A stretch of DNA of 64,000 nt from Streptococcus timonensis (GCF_900095845.1 NZ_FMIX01000004.1:1061501-1125500), one strand, 5' to 3'. Positions 39,636 through 48,546 are shown, numbered from the stretch's first letter. The notes: generated by a model not told the origin, from the letters alone. A program made the numbers and translations.

Positions 39636-39644
39636 ATTATATCA
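39636..39644 (-). promoter_or_regulatory. Extended -10 promoter of dinG
   Basis: TGATATAAT on the minus strand, 8 nt from the ATG at 39627 and 5 nt from the GTG at 39630; predicts +1 at the start codon. Confidence 0.65.
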
Positions 39645-39748
39645 AAATTTACACCATTTGACACCCATGAACTTTATTTGAAGAGTCAAGTTTCTTGCAA
39701 GATTTTAAAAAAAATGATTGAATAGAATTGAACAAAAGGAGGAACATC

Positions 39749-39934
39749 ATGAACCCAATGGATTTATTGAACAAAGTTAAAGAATTAATCGAAACAAAAG
39801 ATTTCGACGCTGCTAAATCTTTCATCGAAGAGAATAAAGATCAATTCGGTGACTACTTGAGCCAAGCCCAAGACTTGATTTCAGGTTCCGAAGGACTTGA
39901 CGGTCTTGTTGACAAAGTTAAAGGACTCTTCTAA
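39749..39934 (+). CDS. Small helical acidic protein, unrecognised
   Basis: A 61-residue protein with a perfect AAAGGAGG ribosome site and its own terminator, so very probably real. It looks like three amphipathic helices: NPMDLLNKVKELIETKDFD, AAKSFIEENKDQFGDYLSQA and a C-terminal GLDGLVDKVKGLF, with no cysteine, tryptophan or signal peptide. It is divergent from dinG. Strong codon bias suggests good expression. No function is known to me; a small soluble helical bundle or a membrane-surface peptide are both possible. Confidence 0.8.
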   Translation: MNPMDLLNKVKELIETKDFDAAKSFIEENKDQFGDYLSQAQDLISGSEGLDGLVDKVKGLF

Positions 39935-39940
39935 TATTCA

Positions 39941-39970
39941 AAAGGCACCTGAAAAATCAGGTGTCTTTTT
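39941..39970. terminator. Bidirectional terminator between the 61-residue gene and nnrD
   Basis: GGCACCTGA-aaaa-TCAGGTGTC with A run left and T run right; it overlaps the end of nnrD. Confidence 0.9.
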
Positions 39971-40808
39971 CTGATATTTTTTTCATAAATAGGGGAATGT
40001 GTTGACTAATGCTTGTCGGTAAAACCACATAATTCTCTTGAGCTAGTTCTTGGGCAATGGCTGAATGCAGATGAGTCACTACTACTACTCGTTCATAGAG
40101 ATTGACATGTGGAAACTGACCTGCAAAACCTGCAATCATTCCAGCCAAAGTATCTCCCATCCCACCAGTTGCTTGATAAGGGCCACCAATCTCCAGTTGA
40201 TAGTATTCAGATTGACCAGCTTTCCAGATACGAGTCGCTGGGCCTTTCTCCACTAAAATCGTTTCTTGAGGAAAATCTTCCAGAGCAGCGAAAGTTGACT
40301 CTGGTTTTTGTTTTTCAATAGCAAGACCAGACAATCTTTCCCATTCCTTTTGGTGAGGAGTTAGAATAAGTTGACCAACAGGAAGAGGAAACTGATTTTT
40401 TGATAAGATTCCCAAAGCACCGCCATCTATTACCAAAATCTGGTCTTTTCTGAGGCTATCAAAGACCTGTTTGACAAGTTCTTCTCCGAATGCATCCTCT
40501 CGCAAACCCGGACCTAACAAGACAACTTCAGCCTTTTCCAACTGTTCTTTTAACAATTGCTGGTCTTGAAGAGAAAAAGCCATGGACTCAGGTAAATGGC
40601 TGTGCAGAGCCGGAATATTCTCCTTATCCGTTGCTACAGTTACCAAGCCAGCGCCACTTCTAACCGCCCCTAAAGCAGCCATTATAATCGCTCCACCATA
40701 AGGATAAGTTCCACCAATCAATAGAAGACGACCGTAGTCTACCTTGTGACTGTGACGAGTCCTTTCTACAATGACTTTTTCTAGTAAAGTTTGATCAATC
40801 ACTTTCAT
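39957..40808 (-). CDS. nnrD: ADP-dependent (S)-NAD(P)H-hydrate dehydratase
   Basis: Repairs the damaged cofactors NADHX and NADPHX by ADP-driven dehydration. It is the ribokinase-like CARKD fold: GRLLLIGGTYPYGGA near the N-terminus, LTPHQKEWERL in the middle, and GGPYQATGGMGDTLAG with the catalytic GxGD aspartate. Only the dehydratase (YjeF C-terminal) domain is present; no epimerase domain is fused. The ATG at 40808 follows AAAGGAAAAAACG and gives 283 residues. A -10 TATAAT lies just upstream, directly after the terminator of the preceding gene. Confidence 0.93.
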   Translation of the reverse strand: MKVIDQTLLEKVIVERTRHSHKVDYGRLLLIGGTYPYGGAIIMAALGAVRSGAGLVTVATDKENIPALHSHLPESMAFSLQDQQLLKEQLEKAEVVLLGPGLREDAFGEELVKQVFDSLRKDQILVIDGGALGILSKNQFPLPVGQLILTPHQKEWERLSGLAIEKQKPESTFAALEDFPQETILVEKGPATRIWKAGQSEYYQLEIGGPYQATGGMGDTLAGMIAGFAGQFPHVNLYERVVVVTHLHSAIAQELAQENYVVLPTSISQHIPLFMKKISEKDT

Positions 40809-40837
40809 CGTTTTTTCCTTTCGCTCCATTATACTAT

Positions 40838-40861
40838 AAAAGGAGGTTCAAACCTCCTTCT
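40838..40861 (-). terminator. Terminator after the second HAD phosphatase gene
   Basis: AAGGAGGTT / AACCTCCTT with a 2-nt gap (effective loop 4), then TTTTATAG, which runs straight into the -10 region of nnrD. Confidence 0.78.
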
Positions 40862-40863
40862 AT

Positions 40864-41637
40864 CTATTTTCCCTTAAATTCCACAAAGGTCTGTAGGATT
40901 TTAGCTGCCACTGCTGGAGAAGGTTCTCCTTTTAGCTCTAACGTTTCATCTGCATATGGACTAAGGCCAGCAAAGTCTCCTATCTGAACTGAATAAAGAG
41001 ATGTCTTAAACAGCTCAATATCATTTTGATCATTTCCAAAAGCAATGAAGTTCTCTCCACATAACTTTTCAACAGTTGTCGCCTTATGAGTGTTCAAGGG
41101 ATTAACATAAAGGCACTTTTCATGCGCATGATAGGAGAGATGAGCCTGTCCCAGTCTTTCTAGCTGACCAAGCAGATCATCAAGCAATTCCTCATGGTCT
41201 CCCATATAAACGACTACCTTAATCGGAGTCCCTAAGTCCTCGAGTTTCTGATGACGAGCCACCTTTAGGGGATCCACGCTGGAGAAAAATGGAATCTTCT
41301 CCACAATCTGACCACTATAGTCAAAGCAATCATCTACAAAGAAAGGGAGATTATAAGTCTGGCAATAATCCACTAGCGCCTGATAAACTCTAGCATTGAG
41401 ATTCCTTTCGAAGATAGCCTGCCCCAGATGATAGGCTACGCCACCATTCAAACCTATGACCAAGCGCTGACTGAGTTCAGGGCCTAATAAACCCAAGCAA
41501 TCCCGATAAGAACGAGCTGAGGCAAATACAAGCTCATGTCCATAATCGCTAGCATTTAAAAGAACCTGCTGAATCTCCTCATCTATGGTCATGTAGTCAA
41601 AAGATAGTGTTCCATCCAGGTCAAATACGAATTTCAT
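40864..41637 (-). CDS. HAD-IIB family phosphatase
   Basis: Second Cof-type HAD hydrolase of the window, 257 residues. Motif I is DLDGT (residues 6-10). Motif II is the ASAR segment. The C2 cap lies between about residues 85 and 185, and motif IV is FGNDQNDIELF, in which the usual GDxxND glycine-aspartate is replaced by GN. It starts 4 nt after folD and is probably cotranscribed with it. The substrate is unknown. Confidence 0.86.
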   Translation of the reverse strand: MKFVFDLDGTLSFDYMTIDEEIQQVLLNASDYGHELVFASARSYRDCLGLLGPELSQRLVIGLNGGVAYHLGQAIFERNLNARVYQALVDYCQTYNLPFFVDDCFDYSGQIVEKIPFFSSVDPLKVARHQKLEDLGTPIKVVVYMGDHEELLDDLLGQLERLGQAHLSYHAHEKCLYVNPLNTHKATTVEKLCGENFIAFGNDQNDIELFKTSLYSVQIGDFAGLSPYADETLELKGEPSPAVAAKILQTFVEFKGK

Positions 41638-41641
41638 CTTC

Positions 41642-42499
41642 CTAGTCCTTGTTCAGTGTACGTAGCGCTGCCTGATAAGTCTGTTCCATTAGCATGGTAA
41701 TGGTCATAGGTCCAACTCCACCAGGTACAGGAGTGATATGACTAGCAATTGGTGCAACAGCATCGTAGTCAACATCTCCACAAAGCTTGCCATTTTCATC
41801 TCGGTTCATTCCTACATCAATGACAACTGCACCTGGTTTGACAAAGTCAGCAGTCACAAACTTAGCACGACCGATAGCTACGACAAGAATATCTGCTTTC
41901 GAAGCAACTGCTGCTAAATCTTGTGTGCGAGAGTGGGTCAAGGTTACAGTTGCATTTTTAGCCAGGAGCAACTGGGCCATTGGTTTCCCAACGATATTTG
42001 AACGACCAATTACGACAGCATTTTTACCTTCTAACTCAATCCCATACTCATGAAACATCTCCATAATTCCAGCAGGAGTTGAAGGAATCATAACTGGGTG
42101 ACCAGACCAGAGACGCCCCATATTAAGCGGATGAAAACCATCCACATCCTTTTCAGGGGCAATAGCCAATAAAACAGCTTCTTCATCGATATGTTTTGGT
42201 AAAGGCAACTGAACCAGAATCCCATGCCAAGCTGGATCCTGATTGTAGTTGGCAATCAAATCCAGCAATTCTTCTTGGGTAATGGTCTCAGGAACACGAA
42301 CGACTTCACTACGGAAACCTGCTGCAATTGCTGAGCGTTCCTTGTTGCGAACGTAAACTTGGCTAGCAGGATTATCCCCTACTAAAATAACGACTAAGCC
42401 AGGCACCAAGCCTGTCTCTTCTTTTAGTTTAGCCGTTTTTTCAGCTAATTGACCTTGTAACTTAGCTGCCAAAGCCTTCCCATCAATAATCTGTGTCAT
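41642..42499 (-). CDS. folD: Bifunctional methylenetetrahydrofolate dehydrogenase / cyclohydrolase
   Basis: Interconverts 5,10-methylene- and 10-formyl-tetrahydrofolate in one-carbon metabolism. It has [17 protein letters not shown] with the catalytic lysine and tyrosine, the [12 protein letters not shown] signature, the NADP-binding [16 protein letters not shown] and the C-terminal [11 protein letters not shown]. The ATG at 42499 gives 285 residues, the usual length; the longer frame is unsupported. An extended -10 (TGGTATAAT, 42530-42538) lies 30 nt upstream. Confidence 0.97.
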   Translation of the reverse strand: MTQIIDGKALAAKLQGQLAEKTAKLKEETGLVPGLVVILVGDNPASQVYVRNKERSAIAAGFRSEVVRVPETITQEELLDLIANYNQDPAWHGILVQLPLPKHIDEEAVLLAIAPEKDVDGFHPLNMGRLWSGHPVMIPSTPAGIMEMFHEYGIELEGKNAVVIGRSNIVGKPMAQLLLAKNATVTLTHSRTQDLAAVASKADILVVAIGRAKFVTADFVKPGAVVIDVGMNRDENGKLCGDVDYDAVAPIASHITPVPGGVGPMTITMLMEQTYQAALRTLNKD

Positions 42500-42577
42500 G
42501 TATTTTCTCTTTTCTAACAAATATTTTCTATTATACCAAAAATTATCTGGAGCCTCTAACATTTTTTGGATAGCTCC

Positions 42578-42600
42578 TCTTATAGTTACAAGCTATAAGA
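42578..42600. repeat. Short inverted repeat upstream of folD
   Basis: TCTTATAG / CTATAAGA around a 7-nt loop, in the 240-nt gap between folD and the next small gene. It has no T run, and I cannot assign it a role. Confidence 0.4.
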
Positions 42601-42672
42601 AAACTCAGTTAGAAGATCAGTCATTATCTTACTGGAAGATAACGGCCCTCTACAGAATAAAAATATTATTTT

Positions 42673-42701
42673 TTGTTTATGCATTAAAAATAATGTATAA
42701 T
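42673..42701 (+). promoter_or_regulatory. Promoter of the 48-residue membrane protein gene
   Basis: -35 TTGTTT (42673-42678), 17-nt spacer, consensus -10 TATAAT (42696-42701). Confidence 0.82.
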
Positions 42702-42739
42702 ATAAGTAATGGAAGTCTTACAATAAAAGGAGGAAAGCC

Positions 42740-42886
42740 ATGCCAATCTTTAATAAATATATACTATTCTTTATATTTCTGATACTAGCATTATACTCTG
42801 ATAAGCTTTTCAAAAAGAACCAGCAAGTTTGGAAAATTATTTTCGCAGTATTAGGTATACTTACAAGCATTACCTTCTTATTTTAA
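42740..42886 (+). CDS. 48-residue membrane protein, unrecognised
   Basis: Short gene with a complete set of signals: consensus promoter, AAAAGGAGG ribosome site 5 nt before the ATG, and a 19-bp palindromic terminator directly after the stop. The product has two hydrophobic helices (about residues 4-19 and 31-48) joined by a basic turn, SDKLFKKNQQ, with the helices ending almost at both termini. No family is recognised. A small stress, toxin-like or regulatory membrane peptide is possible, but nothing nearby supports one reading. Confidence 0.78.
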   Translation: MPIFNKYILFFIFLILALYSDKLFKKNQQVWKIIFAVLGILTSITFLF

Positions 42887-42891
42887 CTACA

Positions 42892-42929
42892 AAAAAGTAG
42901 GCATCAGCATATGCTGATGCCTACTTTTT
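42892..42929. terminator. Perfect 19-bp palindromic terminator
   Basis: AAAAAGTAGGCATCAGCAT followed at once by its exact complement. It ends the 48-residue gene on the plus strand and can also stop minus-strand transcription. Confidence 0.93.
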
Positions 42930-43026
42930 ATTTATAACTTTAATCTAAACTAAGTAATGAAGTTTTGCTCTAACTTGTCGAACTATCCACCTAAAAAAAG
43001 TCGAAATAGATATAATTTTACAACTC

Positions 43027-43761
43027 TTACAAAACCCTACTCAAGAATTCCTTGGTTCTTTGTTCTTGGGTCTGGTCAAAAATCTGCTCTGGACTTCCGT
43101 CTTCGACAACAATACCATCTGCCATAAAGATGACACGATCTGCGACTTCACGCGCAAAACCCATTTCATGCGTCACGATAACCATTGTCATTCCTGATTG
43201 AGCAAGTTCTTGCATAACCGCTAGTACTTCTCCTACCATTTCTGGATCTAGAGCTGAAGTTGGCTCATCAAAGAGCAAAACATCTGGCTCCATGGCAAGA
43301 CCACGCGCGATAGCAATCCGTTGTTGCTGACCACCTGACAAACTTTGCGGATAAGCATCTGCTTTATCAGGTAAGCCAACTTTTTCTAAAAGTTCTAGCG
43401 CTCTCTTCTCTGCTACTTGCTTGCTTTCTCCTTTGGTCTTGATAGGAGAAAGTGTGATATTACCCATGACCGTCATGTTTGGAAAGAGATTAAATTGTTG
43501 GAATACCATTCCCATTTTTTCACGCATGGCAAAGAGGTCATTTTTCTTATCCGTAATGTCGACACCTTCAAAGATGACCTTTCCTTTAGTGGCTTCTTCA
43601 AGGAGATTCATAGAGCGAAGGAGGGTAGACTTACCACTACCAGAAGGCCCAATAATGACCACAACTTCCCCTTTTTTGATTTCAAGATTGATTCCCTTTA
43701 AAACTTCATTCTTTCCAAAGCTTTTATGAAGATTTTCAATTTTTATAAGTGTTTCAGTCAT
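43027..43761 (-). CDS. Amino-acid ABC transporter, ATP-binding protein (second system)
   Basis: GlnQ-like ATPase of 244 residues: Walker [11 protein letters not shown]-loop [11 protein letters not shown], signature LSGGQQQR, Walker [14 protein letters not shown] and switch THEMGFA. Its ATG overlaps the permease stop by 1 nt, the same coupling as in the pair at 5282-6825. The two ATPases are related but clearly different in sequence. The solute is unknown because no binding protein is adjacent. Confidence 0.94.
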   Translation of the reverse strand: MTETLIKIENLHKSFGKNEVLKGINLEIKKGEVVVIIGPSGSGKSTLLRSMNLLEEATKGKVIFEGVDITDKKNDLFAMREKMGMVFQQFNLFPNMTVMGNITLSPIKTKGESKQVAEKRALELLEKVGLPDKADAYPQSLSGGQQQRIAIARGLAMEPDVLLFDEPTSALDPEMVGEVLAVMQELAQSGMTMVIVTHEMGFAREVADRVIFMADGIVVEDGSPEQIFDQTQEQRTKEFLSRVL

Positions 43762-44444
43762 TATTTCTTATCTCCTTGTCCCATACGATTTTCAAAAGCT
43801 TTCAAGACTAATGTTAAGATAGAGGTCATAATCAAGTAATAAAAGGCCGCAAATAACAGTGGAGTCAAAGGTAGGTAAGTGGTTGTTGATACCGTAGTAG
43901 CTCCATTCCACAACTCCATGACACCGATTGCCGACAAGAGTGAACTATCCTTGATAATAGTGATAAACTCATTACCCAAAGCTGGTAAGATATTCTTAAC
44001 GGCCTGGGGTAAAATGACATAACGCATAGCCTTTCTCGGACGGATTCCTAGCGAATAGGCAGCTTCTAACTGGCCCTTTGGCACTGCATTGATCCCTGCA
44101 CGGACTGTTTCCGAAACATAGGCACCACTATTCATTGAAATGATGATAATTCCTGGAATCAAGCGAGAGAGTTCGATTCCAAAAATGCCAAATTGAATAG
44201 TTGGAGCATCGATACTCATAAGAGCAAATGCAATCATAATCTGTACCATCATGGGTGTTCCACGAAAAATCCAGATATAAAGATTGGCCAACCAAACCAA
44301 GGGCTTAAATTTTGAACCTTGAGCGAAAGCTAGCAACATTCCAATAATGGTCCCAAAAAAGACAACTAAAATGGAAATTAGCACAGTTACAAGAGCTCCG
44401 TAGTTAAAATAGGGTAAATACTTTGGTAAAAATGAAAAATTCAT
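43761..44444 (-). CDS. Amino-acid ABC transporter, permease (second system)
   Basis: Integral membrane subunit, 227 residues, about five helices. The coupling loop reads [25 protein letters not shown], the EAA motif of polar amino-acid permeases. [10 protein letters not shown] is the conserved segment in the second helical region. A promoter with -35 TTGAAT and -10 TATACT lies 40-70 nt upstream. The pair needs a substrate-binding protein encoded elsewhere. Confidence 0.93.
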   Translation of the reverse strand: MNFSFLPKYLPYFNYGALVTVLISILVVFFGTIIGMLLAFAQGSKFKPLVWLANLYIWIFRGTPMMVQIMIAFALMSIDAPTIQFGIFGIELSRLIPGIIIISMNSGAYVSETVRAGINAVPKGQLEAAYSLGIRPRKAMRYVILPQAVKNILPALGNEFITIIKDSSLLSAIGVMELWNGATTVSTTTYLPLTPLLFAAFYYLIMTSILTLVLKAFENRMGQGDKK

Positions 44445-44484
44445 AGGTCTGCTTCTTTCTATTTTCTATCTCAAAACTTGTATG

Positions 44485-44513
44485 AGTATAACATATTTTG
44501 AATAAAAATTCAA
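44485..44513 (-). promoter_or_regulatory. Promoter of the second amino-acid ABC pair
   Basis: -35 TTGAAT (44508-44513), 17-nt spacer ending in TGT (extended -10), -10 TATACT (44485-44490). Confidence 0.78.
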
Positions 44514-44642
44514 TGTTTCCTCTTCTGTTTTCTGAAAAAAATCAAAAAGAAACAGAAATAGAGAGAAATCTTTGTTTTTTTCTAGTCAAGTAACTATGCT
44601 TTATGGTAAAATAGTAACGATAAGAAATGGAGGAGAATCATA

Positions 44643-44873
44643 ATGGAATCACATTTGGTTAGAATCATCAATCGTCTCGAAGCAATGACAAAAGATGGTG
44701 GTAACTTAAAACGTAATTTTGAACGCGAAGGTGTCGTTGTGGCTGAAGTAGCCTTTAACCATGATGAAGAAAATGGCCCACTATTTACACTTCGTGATGT
44801 AGAAGCTCGTGAAACGTATACTTTTGATAGCATCGATTTGATTGCTATGGAAATCTACGAACTTCTATACTAA
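44643..44873 (+). CDS. DUF1797 family protein (YkuJ-like)
   Basis: Small soluble protein of 76 residues matching the DUF1797/YkuJ family of Firmicutes, with the features FEREGVVVAEVAF in the middle and SIDLIAMEIYELL at the C-terminus. An alpha-beta fold is expected and no function is established. GGAGGAG precedes the ATG. An extended -10 (TGGTAAAAT, 44604-44612) is about 30 nt upstream. It is transcribed toward clpE, but clpE has its own CtsR-controlled promoter. Confidence 0.9.
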   Translation: MESHLVRIINRLEAMTKDGGNLKRNFEREGVVVAEVAFNHDEENGPLFTLRDVEARETYTFDSIDLIAMEIYELLY

Positions 44874-44886
44874 TCTTTGAACTTGT

Positions 44887-44948
44887 AGTAGGATCTTATT
44901 CCTACTCCTATGAACAAGAATCCTTTTTGTATCACAAATGGGATTTTT
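44887..44948 (+). terminator. Possible terminator after the DUF1797 gene
   Basis: Weak hairpins: AGTAGGA / TCCTACT (44887-44906), then AATCC ... GGATT followed by TTTT. Neither is strong. Confidence 0.35.
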
Positions 44949-45012
44949 TCGTATCATCCAAATTTTGTAGTGCCACAAACTTCAAGTTAAATGACCAAAT
45001 CAATCTTTTTAC

Positions 45013-45040
45013 TTGAATTGACTTCCATTCATGATATAAT
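45013..45040 (+). promoter_or_regulatory. clpE promoter
   Basis: -35-like TTGAAT (45013-45018) and extended -10 TGATATAAT (45032-45040), 16-nt spacer. Confidence 0.75.
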
Positions 45041-45055
45041 TAGACTATACATATT

Positions 45056-45072
45056 TTTGACTATTTTTGACC
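45056..45072 (-). promoter_or_regulatory. CtsR operator of clpE
   Basis: On the minus strand GGTCAAAAATAGTCAAA, a direct repeat of RGTCAAA heptads spaced by 3 nt, which is the CtsR consensus. It starts 15 nt after the -10 and so would block transcription until heat or misfolding stress inactivates CtsR. Confidence 0.88.
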
Positions 45073-45114
45073 TTATAAAAACTAGTTAAGCCAAGAAAGA
45101 AATGAGGTAGTTGT

Positions 45115-47379
45115 ATGCTCTGTCAAAACTGTAAAATCAATGACTCAACCATTCACCTTTATACAAATCTCAACGGAAAACAAAAGCAAATTGATCTTTG
45201 TCAAAACTGCTACAAAATTATCAAAACAGATCCCAATAATAGCTTATTTAAAGGGATTACGGATTTGAGTAATCGAGATTTCGATCCATTAAGCGACTTC
45301 TTTAATGACATTAGTAACTTCCAACCCAATTCTAATAACACTCCTCCGACTCAGTCAGGTGGAGGTTTTGGGGGCAACGGTGGCTTTGGTGGTAATGGCA
45401 GCTTTGGTTCCCCAAATCGTGGTCCAGCACAAACTCCTCCACCAAATAAAGAAAAAGGTCTTTTGGATGAGTATGGTATCAATGTGACAGAGATTGCTCG
45501 TCAAGGAAAGATTGACCCAGTTATTGGCCGTGACGAAGAAATCATTCGTGTTATTGAAATTCTCAACCGTAGAACTAAGAACAATCCTGTCCTTATCGGA
45601 GAACCTGGTGTCGGAAAAACTGCCGTTGTCGAAGGTCTAGCACAAAAAATCGTTGACGGGGATGTGCCGCATAAACTCCAAGGTAAAGAAGTTATCCGTT
45701 TGGATGTGGTGAGCCTTGTCCAAGGTACTGGTATTCGTGGTCAATTCGAAGAACGCATGCAAAAACTCATGGAGGAAATCCGGAAACGTGAGGATATTAT
45801 CCTCTTTATCGACGAAATTCATGAAATTGTAGGTGCTGGTTCTGCTGGAGACGGTAATATGGATGCCGGAAACATCCTCAAACCTGCCCTAGCTCGTGGC
45901 GAACTTCAACTTGTTGGTGCTACTACTCTCAATGAATACCGCATCATTGAAAAAGATGCTGCCCTCGAACGACGCATGCAACCTGTCAAGGTTGATGAAC
46001 CAACCGTAGAAGAAACTATTACTATCCTCAAAGGTATTCAAAAGAAATACGAAGATTATCACCACGTTCATTATACAGATAGTGCTATAGAAGCTGCTGC
46101 TACTCTTTCTAATCGTTATATCCAAGATCGTTTCTTACCAGACAAAGCCATCGACCTTCTGGATGAAGCTGGTTCTAAAATGAACTTAACGCTAAACTTT
46201 GTTGATCCTAAGGTTATTGATCAACGCCTAATCGAAGCCGAAAATCTCAAGGCTCAAGCTACTAGAGATGAGGACTTTGAAAAAGCCGCCTACTTCCGTG
46301 ATCAGATTGCCAAATACAAAGAAATGCAAAAGACAAAAGTAACGGATCAGGATACTCCAATTATCAGCGAAAAAACAATTGAGCATATCATTGAACAAAA
46401 AACAAATATTCCGGTTGGTGACCTAAAAGAAAAAGAACAGTCTCAACTCATCAACTTAGCAGATGACCTCAAGGCTCATGTTATTGGCCAAGACGATGCT
46501 GTTGATAAATTGGCTAAAGCTATTCGTCGTAACCGGGTTGGTCTCGGTACCCCAAACCGTCCAATCGGCAGCTTCCTTTTCGTCGGTCCAACAGGAGTTG
46601 GTAAAACTGAACTTTCTAAACAATTGGCTATTGAACTCTTCGGATCAGCAGATAGCATGATTCGTTTCGATATGAGTGAATATATGGAGAAACATAGTGT
46701 TTCAAAACTAGTCGGTGCTCCTCCAGGATATGTAGGCTATGATGAAGCAGGACAACTGACTGAAAAAGTTCGTCGCAATCCTTATTCACTTATTCTACTA
46801 GACGAAGTAGAAAAAGCCCATCCTGATGTCATGCACATGTTCCTTCAGGTCTTAGATGACGGGCGCTTAACGGACGGCCAAGGTCGGACTGTTAGTTTTA
46901 AAGATGCTATCATTATTATGACTTCAAATGCTGGTACTGGAAAGGCAGAAGCAAGTGTCGGATTTGGTGCAGCTAGAGAAGGGCGTACAAATTCGGTGCT
47001 AGGTGAACTCGGTAATTTCTTTAGCCCTGAATTCATGAACCGATTCGATGGTATTATCGAGTTCAAAGCCCTCAACAAGGAAAATCTTCTTCAAATCGTT
47101 GACCTTATGCTTGATGATGTCAACAAACGTCTTGCAAGTAACAATATCTCTTTAGAAGTTACTGATAAGGTCAAGGAAAAATTGGTCGATTTGGGCTATG
47201 ATCCAAAAATGGGGGCTCGTCCACTCCGCAGGACTATCCAAGACTATATTGAAGATGCTATTACAGACTTCTACCTTGAAAATCCAACTGAAAAAGAGTT
47301 GAAAGCTGTCATGACCAGCAATGGAAAAATCATGATTAAATCCAAAAACAAGCTAGAAAAAGTTGAAGCAACTGACTAA
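45115..47379 (+). CDS. clpE: ATP-dependent Clp protease ATPase subunit ClpE
   Basis: HSP100 unfoldase that feeds ClpP or acts in disaggregation. The N-terminal zinc finger (CQNC at 3-6 and CQNC at 29-32) is the ClpE mark. It is followed by a glycine/asparagine-rich linker (about 72-102), AAA-1 with Walker A GEPGVGKT and [11 protein letters not shown], a UVR motif region ([19 protein letters not shown]), AAA-2 with [12 protein letters not shown], and the C-terminal [11 protein letters not shown] sensor 2. The 754 residues match. GAGG stands 7 nt before the ATG, and a CtsR box overlies the promoter start region. Confidence 0.97.
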   Translation: MLCQNCKINDSTIHLYTNLNGKQKQIDLCQNCYKIIKTDPNNSLFKGITDLSNRDFDPLSDFFNDISNFQPNSNNTPPTQSGGGFGGNGGFGGNGSFGSPNRGPAQTPPPNKEKGLLDEYGINVTEIARQGKIDPVIGRDEEIIRVIEILNRRTKNNPVLIGEPGVGKTAVVEGLAQKIVDGDVPHKLQGKEVIRLDVVSLVQGTGIRGQFEERMQKLMEEIRKREDIILFIDEIHEIVGAGSAGDGNMDAGNILKPALARGELQLVGATTLNEYRIIEKDAALERRMQPVKVDEPTVEETITILKGIQKKYEDYHHVHYTDSAIEAAATLSNRYIQDRFLPDKAIDLLDEAGSKMNLTLNFVDPKVIDQRLIEAENLKAQATRDEDFEKAAYFRDQIAKYKEMQKTKVTDQDTPIISEKTIEHIIEQKTNIPVGDLKEKEQSQLINLADDLKAHVIGQDDAVDKLAKAIRRNRVGLGTPNRPIGSFLFVGPTGVGKTELSKQLAIELFGSADSMIRFDMSEYMEKHSVSKLVGAPPGYVGYDEAGQLTEKVRRNPYSLILLDEVEKAHPDVMHMFLQVLDDGRLTDGQGRTVSFKDAIIIMTSNAGTGKAEASVGFGAAREGRTNSVLGELGNFFSPEFMNRFDGIIEFKALNKENLLQIVDLMLDDVNKRLASNNISLEVTDKVKEKLVDLGYDPKMGARPLRRTIQDYIEDAITDFYLENPTEKELKAVMTSNGKIMIKSKNKLEKVEATD

Positions 47380-47390
47380 TACTAAAAATA

Positions 47391-47425
47391 GAATGTTCTT
47401 ACTTGACAGTAAGAACATTCTTTAA
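47391..47425 (+). terminator. clpE terminator
   Basis: GAATGTTCTTACT-tgac-AGTAAGAACATTC, 13 bp, then TTTAATATT. Confidence 0.85.
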
Positions 47426-47463
47426 TATTATAGAAAGAAAGCGCACTCATGAAGGAGAAATCT

Positions 47464-47913
47464 ATGACAAATCCAACATTTGGAGAGAAAAAACAAGGAG
47501 TTACTTACAAAACCAGATATGGTGTTTATGCAGTCATTGCAGATTCAAATAAGGAAAAAATTATCCTAGTTCAAGCTCCAAATGGTGCTTGGTTTCTACC
47601 AGGTGGTGAGATTGAAGAAGGTGAAGATCACTTAGAAGCTCTTCAACGTGAATTAATCGAGGAATTAGGTTTCACTGCTGAAATTGGCACTTATTATGGA
47701 CAAGCTGATGAGTACTTCTACTCTAGTCATCGTGATACCCATTATTACAATCCTGCCTTCCTTTATGAAGCCACTTCTTACCAAGAGGTTCAAAAACCTT
47801 TGGAAGACTTCAATCATATCGCTTGGTTCCCAGTCGATGAAGCTATTTCGAATTTAAAAAGAGGCAGTCATAAATGGGCTATCCAGGCCTGGAAAAAGCA
47901 ACACCAAATTTAG
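47464..47913 (+). CDS. NUDIX hydrolase
   Basis: Hydrolase of nucleoside diphosphates linked to another moiety. The Nudix box is GGEIEEGEDHLEALQRELIEELGF (residues about 49-72), with the G-x5-E-x7-R-E-x2-E-E-x-G pattern intact. The ATG at 47464 follows AAGGAG by 6 nt; the frame opens 15 nt earlier. It is 149 residues, near the single-domain minimum. The substrate is unknown; proximity to clpE and the DUF1827 gene is common in streptococci but not informative. Confidence 0.9.
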   Translation: MTNPTFGEKKQGVTYKTRYGVYAVIADSNKEKIILVQAPNGAWFLPGGEIEEGEDHLEALQRELIEELGFTAEIGTYYGQADEYFYSSHRDTHYYNPAFLYEATSYQEVQKPLEDFNHIAWFPVDEAISNLKRGSHKWAIQAWKKQHQI

Positions 47914-47976
47914 GTTAACTTTCCCAATTTTCCTAAAAAGTGTTATAATAGACATAGAATTACAGGAGGAATCCCT

Positions 47977-48276
47977 ATGAAGCTTATCAACACTACTAAT
48001 TCACACTCTCGTCTTGTTAAAAATCAACTAGAAAGTACTGACGCAACTCTTGTGGAAGTTTATTCTGCAGGAAATACAGATGTTATCTTTACCCAAGCAC
48101 CGCTTCATTATGAAATCCTCATTTCCAATAAACATCGAGCTATTCGTGAAAAAGAAATCGAAAAAATTCAAGAGTTTTTCTTAAGTCGTAAGATTGATAA
48201 ACAGATGATTGATGAGACAAATATCAAAACACTTTATTCTGATAAATTAATTGAAATCTCAATTCCAATTAAATAA
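47977..48276 (+). CDS. DUF1827 family protein
   Basis: Soluble 99-residue protein. MKLINTTNSHSRLVKNQLE at the N-terminus and HYEILISNKHRAIREKEIE in the middle match what I remember of DUF1827, a lactic-acid-bacteria family without known function. A GGAGGA site precedes the ATG, and TATAATAGACATAG with an upstream TTCCC stretch suggests its own promoter. It is followed by a terminator. Confidence 0.82.
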   Translation: MKLINTTNSHSRLVKNQLESTDATLVEVYSAGNTDVIFTQAPLHYEILISNKHRAIREKEIEKIQEFFLSRKIDKQMIDETNIKTLYSDKLIEISIPIK

Positions 48277-48296
48277 ACAAAATAGCCATTTAAACT

Positions 48297-48328
48297 GCTC
48301 CCAAGATTATAATCTTGAGGGCTTTTTA
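48297..48328 (+). terminator. Terminator after the DUF1827 gene
   Basis: GCTCCCAAGATT / AATCTTGAGGGC with one mismatch and one G-U, then TTTTTAATTTT. Confidence 0.85.
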
Positions 48329-48546
48329 ATTTTCCGAAGTTTTTCTTATCTTGAAATATTCTAGACTATAATGAGATATCTCTTTCCGCAATTCGTTAAG
48401 TTTGTGTCACTCCTCCAAAATTTGACTTTCAATCTAAATTCTAATAAAATAAAAATTAGTTATATTTTTTAGTAAAAATATGTCTAATTCGAAAATTATA
48501 ATTTTTTTAGTTATAATAGTATTAGAAATTTGATAAGGAGTTTAAG
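48329..48546. other. AT-rich intergenic region before the GNAT gene
   Basis: 218 nt, very AT-rich. A -10 TATAAT at 48512-48517 probably serves the GNAT gene, with only a poor -35. No reading frame or RNA signature is seen. Confidence 0.5.
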
